Of a DNA stretch of 55,270 bases, positions 53,265-55,270 are shown piece after piece. This DNA comes from Cupriavidus sp. IDO (GTDB lineage: Bacteria; Pseudomonadota; Gammaproteobacteria; Burkholderiales; Burkholderiaceae): the NCBI RefSeq assembly GCF_000812465.1, contig NZ_JWMA01000009.1:1-55270 (forward strand). The letters are read 5' to 3'. The position numbers and the translations under genes are program-made. Within the stretch, counting starts at the first letter, position 1. The number at the start of each line of letters is the position of its first letter. Below the pieces are notes generated by a model, which did no database searches, was not told the origin of the DNA, and was given only the letters and a program-made list of their open reading frames with translations.

Positions 53265-55081
53265 TTTCCGTCCTCATGCTGAATCGGCAGCAACATTTGC
53301 AGCGACGCGCCGCCGTCATCCGGGCATTCCGCCCAGATCCGGCCTCCATGCGCTTCGACGATCGACCGGCAGATGGACAGGCCCATGCCCATGCCATCCG
53401 CCTTGGTGGTGAAGAATGGGTTGAACAGGTGCTCGGCGTCCCCAGCGAGAAAGCCGTTGCCTGAATCGCGGACCGTCAGCTGCACCTGCTCCGGTTCGAC
53501 CCGGCAGGTGCTGATCCACAGGCGGCGCCGGCGCCCGGCCACATCATGCATCGCCTGCACAGCGTTCACCACCAGATTGACCAGCACCTGTTGCAGCTGC
53601 ACGCGGTCGCCGCGGATCAGCGAAGCCGGTTCATCCAGCTGCAGCATGGCTTCGATGCCATGGTCCTGCAGTTCGCGGCGCAGCAGTTCCACCGATTCTC
53701 GCGCCAGCGCGTTCAGATCGACTTCGCCGTAGCTGGGATCGCGCTTCTGCGCCATCGCGCGGATCTGGCGGATGATCTCGCTGGAGCGCTTGGCGTCGGA
53801 GATCATCTGCCGGATCGATCGCGTGGCTTCGTCGATGTCAGGCTGCGGGCGGTGCAGCCATCGCAGCGCGGCATCCGCGCAGGTGACGATGGCCGCGATC
53901 GGCTGGGCGACCTCGTGGGCAATCGAGGCAGCGAGTTCGCCCAGCGTAGTGATGCGCGTGACGTGGGCCAGTTCGGTCAGCGAGCGCTGCAGCGCCTGTT
54001 GCGTCAGCGTGGCCTCCGACACATCCATCAGGGCTCCGACATACTCGAGGTGGCCTGCGGCAGCAGTGGTTAGCCTGGCCACCAGATGCACATGCTTGAC
54101 CGAGCCGTCCGGCATCAGCAAGCGGTGCATCACGTCGATGTGCGGCACACCCGCCCGAATCTGCGCGCGGGCTTCCTGTACCAGCGCCAGGTCGTCCGGG
54201 TGCGTCCGCTTCAACATGCGATCGGAAGTGGGCTGTACGCTCAAATCGTAGCCCAGGATGCGGTAGGCCTCATCCGACCAGCTTACCTCCTCCTCCGGCA
54301 GCCTCAGCGCCACGCTGCCGGTCTTACTGAGCCGCTGAGCCTCGGCGAGGAAGGCCTCGCTGCGTGTCAGCGCGGCTTCGGCCTGCTTGCGTTCGGTAAT
54401 GTCGTTGCTCGTGGCGAGGATGGCGGCCGGCTTTCCGGACTGGTCTCGCCACAGCGCCCAGCGGCTGGAAATGGTGAGCGGCTTGCCGTCGCGGCGCGTG
54501 CGCTGCAGTTCGCCGTCCCAGCTTCCGGTCCGCAGCAGTTCGGCTTGAATATGTTCTGCAGGGACAGGAAAACGGGTCTGTGTCAGCCGGTGGACCGACT
54601 GGCCCATGGCCTCATCCGCGGTCCAGCCATAGACCTGCTCGGCGCCGCGGTTCCAGAAGGTGACACTGTCCTTCATGTCGTACACGACGATAGCGTCATG
54701 CGTCAGGTTCAGCATCTGGATCTGATCGCGCAGGCGCGCCGTGCTGGCCAGGTTGCGCATCGCCAGCAGCGACGTAATCGTGATCGCCAGCAGGCTGATT
54801 ACGCAGCGCGCCAGCGAGCCGGCGCTGTCGTTAAAGTCCCGGGAAAGCCCGAACCCGATCAGCGTCAGGACGACACAGGCCACACCCGCGGCAAGCGTTC
54901 TCCGCCGCGATCCGCCCAGCGCGACCAGCAGTACCACCACCACGTAAAGTACGGCAATGGCGATATCCAGCGGCGTCAGTGCATCGATCAGGAAGATCGC
55001 CAGCGCGAGCGCGAGCGCGACCAGCGACTGTGCCCGCGTGCCGGGGCGCGCCGGGCCGATGGCGGGGAATGACTCGGTCAT
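53261..55081 (-). CDS. Membrane PAS sensor histidine kinase
   Basis: A 606-residue kinase from the ATG at 55081, which has GAGAGG upstream; a start at 55150 lacks one. Four or five membrane helices fill about residues 20-120. Two PAS/PAC domains follow (about 130-255, with TFWNRGAEQVYGWTADEAMG, and 260-375). The HisKA domain has the histidine in ELAASIAHEVAQPIAAIV near residue 397, and the ATPase domain shows NLVVNAVQAMHDV, DSGNGFLAGDAEHLFNPFF and GMGMGLSICRSIVEAHGG. The H-box style matches FixL-like kinases that pair with FixJ regulators. It forms one transcript with the regulator that follows. Confidence 0.93.
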   Translation of the reverse strand: MTESFPAIGPARPGTRAQSLVALALALAIFLIDALTPLDIAIAVLYVVVVLLVALGGSRRRTLAAGVACVVLTLIGFGLSRDFNDSAGSLARCVISLLAITITSLLAMRNLASTARLRDQIQMLNLTHDAIVVYDMKDSVTFWNRGAEQVYGWTADEAMGQSVHRLTQTRFPVPAEHIQAELLRTGSWDGELQRTRRDGKPLTISSRWALWRDQSGKPAAILATSNDITERKQAEAALTRSEAFLAEAQRLSKTGSVALRLPEEEVSWSDEAYRILGYDLSVQPTSDRMLKRTHPDDLALVQEARAQIRAGVPHIDVMHRLLMPDGSVKHVHLVARLTTAAAGHLEYVGALMDVSEATLTQQALQRSLTELAHVTRITTLGELAASIAHEVAQPIAAIVTCADAALRWLHRPQPDIDEATRSIRQMISDAKRSSEIIRQIRAMAQKRDPSYGEVDLNALARESVELLRRELQDHGIEAMLQLDEPASLIRGDRVQLQQVLVNLVVNAVQAMHDVAGRRRRLWISTCRVEPEQVQLTVRDSGNGFLAGDAEHLFNPFFTTKADGMGMGLSICRSIVEAHGGRIWAECPDDGGASLQMLLPIQHEDGK

Positions 55082-55175
55082 GCCGGACCTCTCGGGGCTG
55101 GCGGCCCAGCCGAAGACAGACGGAAAGGGAAAACGACGCACTCTCTTCATGGGGGCTCGATAACATGGTTTCCTA

Positions 55176-55270
55176 GGGTCTGTTCACAATTGAACCAATG
55201 GTCCGAAGGCGCAGGCGAGCGATGCGAAGACGAGATAGCTGTCGGCTCGCTTGTCGTACCGAGTGGAGAC
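55176..55270 (-). mobile_element. IS5-family insertion sequence, right-edge fragment
   Basis: The last 95 bases are one end of an insertion sequence. A terminal repeat starts GGGTCTGTTCACAA at 55176, directly after a TA dinucleotide as expected for the IS427 group. The minus strand 55184-55270 encodes a transposase C-terminus (TRYDKRADSYLVFASLACA) typical of IS5-family enzymes. The rest lies outside the window. Confidence 0.85.
55184..55270 (-). CDS. IS5-family transposase, C-terminal end (partial)
   Basis: The final 28 codons of a transposase running in from beyond the window edge. The TRYDKRADSYLVF block is the conserved C-terminal motif of the IS427-type DDE transposases. Stop codon TGA at 55186-55184. 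Nothing can be said about the intactness of the missing part. Confidence 0.85.
   Translation of the reverse strand, partial: VSTRYDKRADSYLVFASLACAFGPLVQL

Overview
The window looks like a chromosome or megaplasmid segment of a Burkholderiales bacterium, most likely Cupriavidus or a close relative. The grounds are the high GC content, several orphan Bug-type (tripartite tricarboxylate transporter) substrate-binding proteins, paired crotonase/CaiB acyl-CoA genes, a DUF3701-type integrase, IclR and LysR divergons, and an IS5-type transposase end at the right edge. The species is inferred from gene style, not from a marker gene.

Left part (1-20.6 kb), ordinary high-GC genome. An acyl-CoA module on the minus strand (enoyl-CoA hydratase, SDR dehydrogenase, thiolase) is divergent from an IclR regulator. 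A second crotonase is divergent from a CaiB/BaiF CoA-transferase and a Bug protein. Both divergent promoter regions carry a GTCCAAT-type inverted repeat, so one regulator may control both. A minus-strand unit then encodes a gamma-glutamyltransferase-like enzyme, a Bug protein, a GAF protein, an amidase and another Bug protein, facing a LysR gene across an overlapping palindrome. It reads as an uptake and hydrolysis unit for an amide or gamma-glutamyl compound. From 16.4 to 20.6 kb is a tripartite efflux operon (outer membrane factor, HlyD/EmrA adaptor, DUF2955 permease) followed directly by a small K+-channel-like protein.

Middle part (20.7-48.3 kb), probably accessory. It opens with a tyrosine recombinase preceded by a perfect 16-bp inverted repeat. 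Next is a PAS/sigma-54 activator whose probable operator palindrome occurs both upstream of its own gene and ahead of a correctly spaced sigma-54 promoter. That promoter heads a molybdenum hydroxylase operon: NAD(P)-binding protein, 2Fe-2S subunit, molybdopterin subunit and dihaem cytochrome c. A cupin dioxygenase and a 3-hydroxyacyl-CoA dehydrogenase follow. Then come an AraC regulator, a membrane class III cyclase with a ferredoxin domain, a Tat-exported metallophosphoesterase and a cupredoxin. After a degraded stretch lies an oxalate catabolism cluster: oxc, frc, an AT-richer oxlT closely resembling the Oxalobacter transporter, and a second CoA-transferase. A four-gene signalling cluster (NarL regulator, PAS kinase, Rcp1-like receiver, REC-PAS-HisKA_3 kinase) ends the section.

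Right part (48.3-55.3 kb). This is a patchwork of remnants (a truncated sixA, a frameshifted aldehyde dehydrogenase) and intact genes (alpha/beta hydrolase, LRAT-fold protein, two FixJ-type regulators, a PAS sensor kinase, two small envelope proteins), ending in the 3' end of an IS5-family transposase. No rRNA, tRNA or CRISPR array was recognised.
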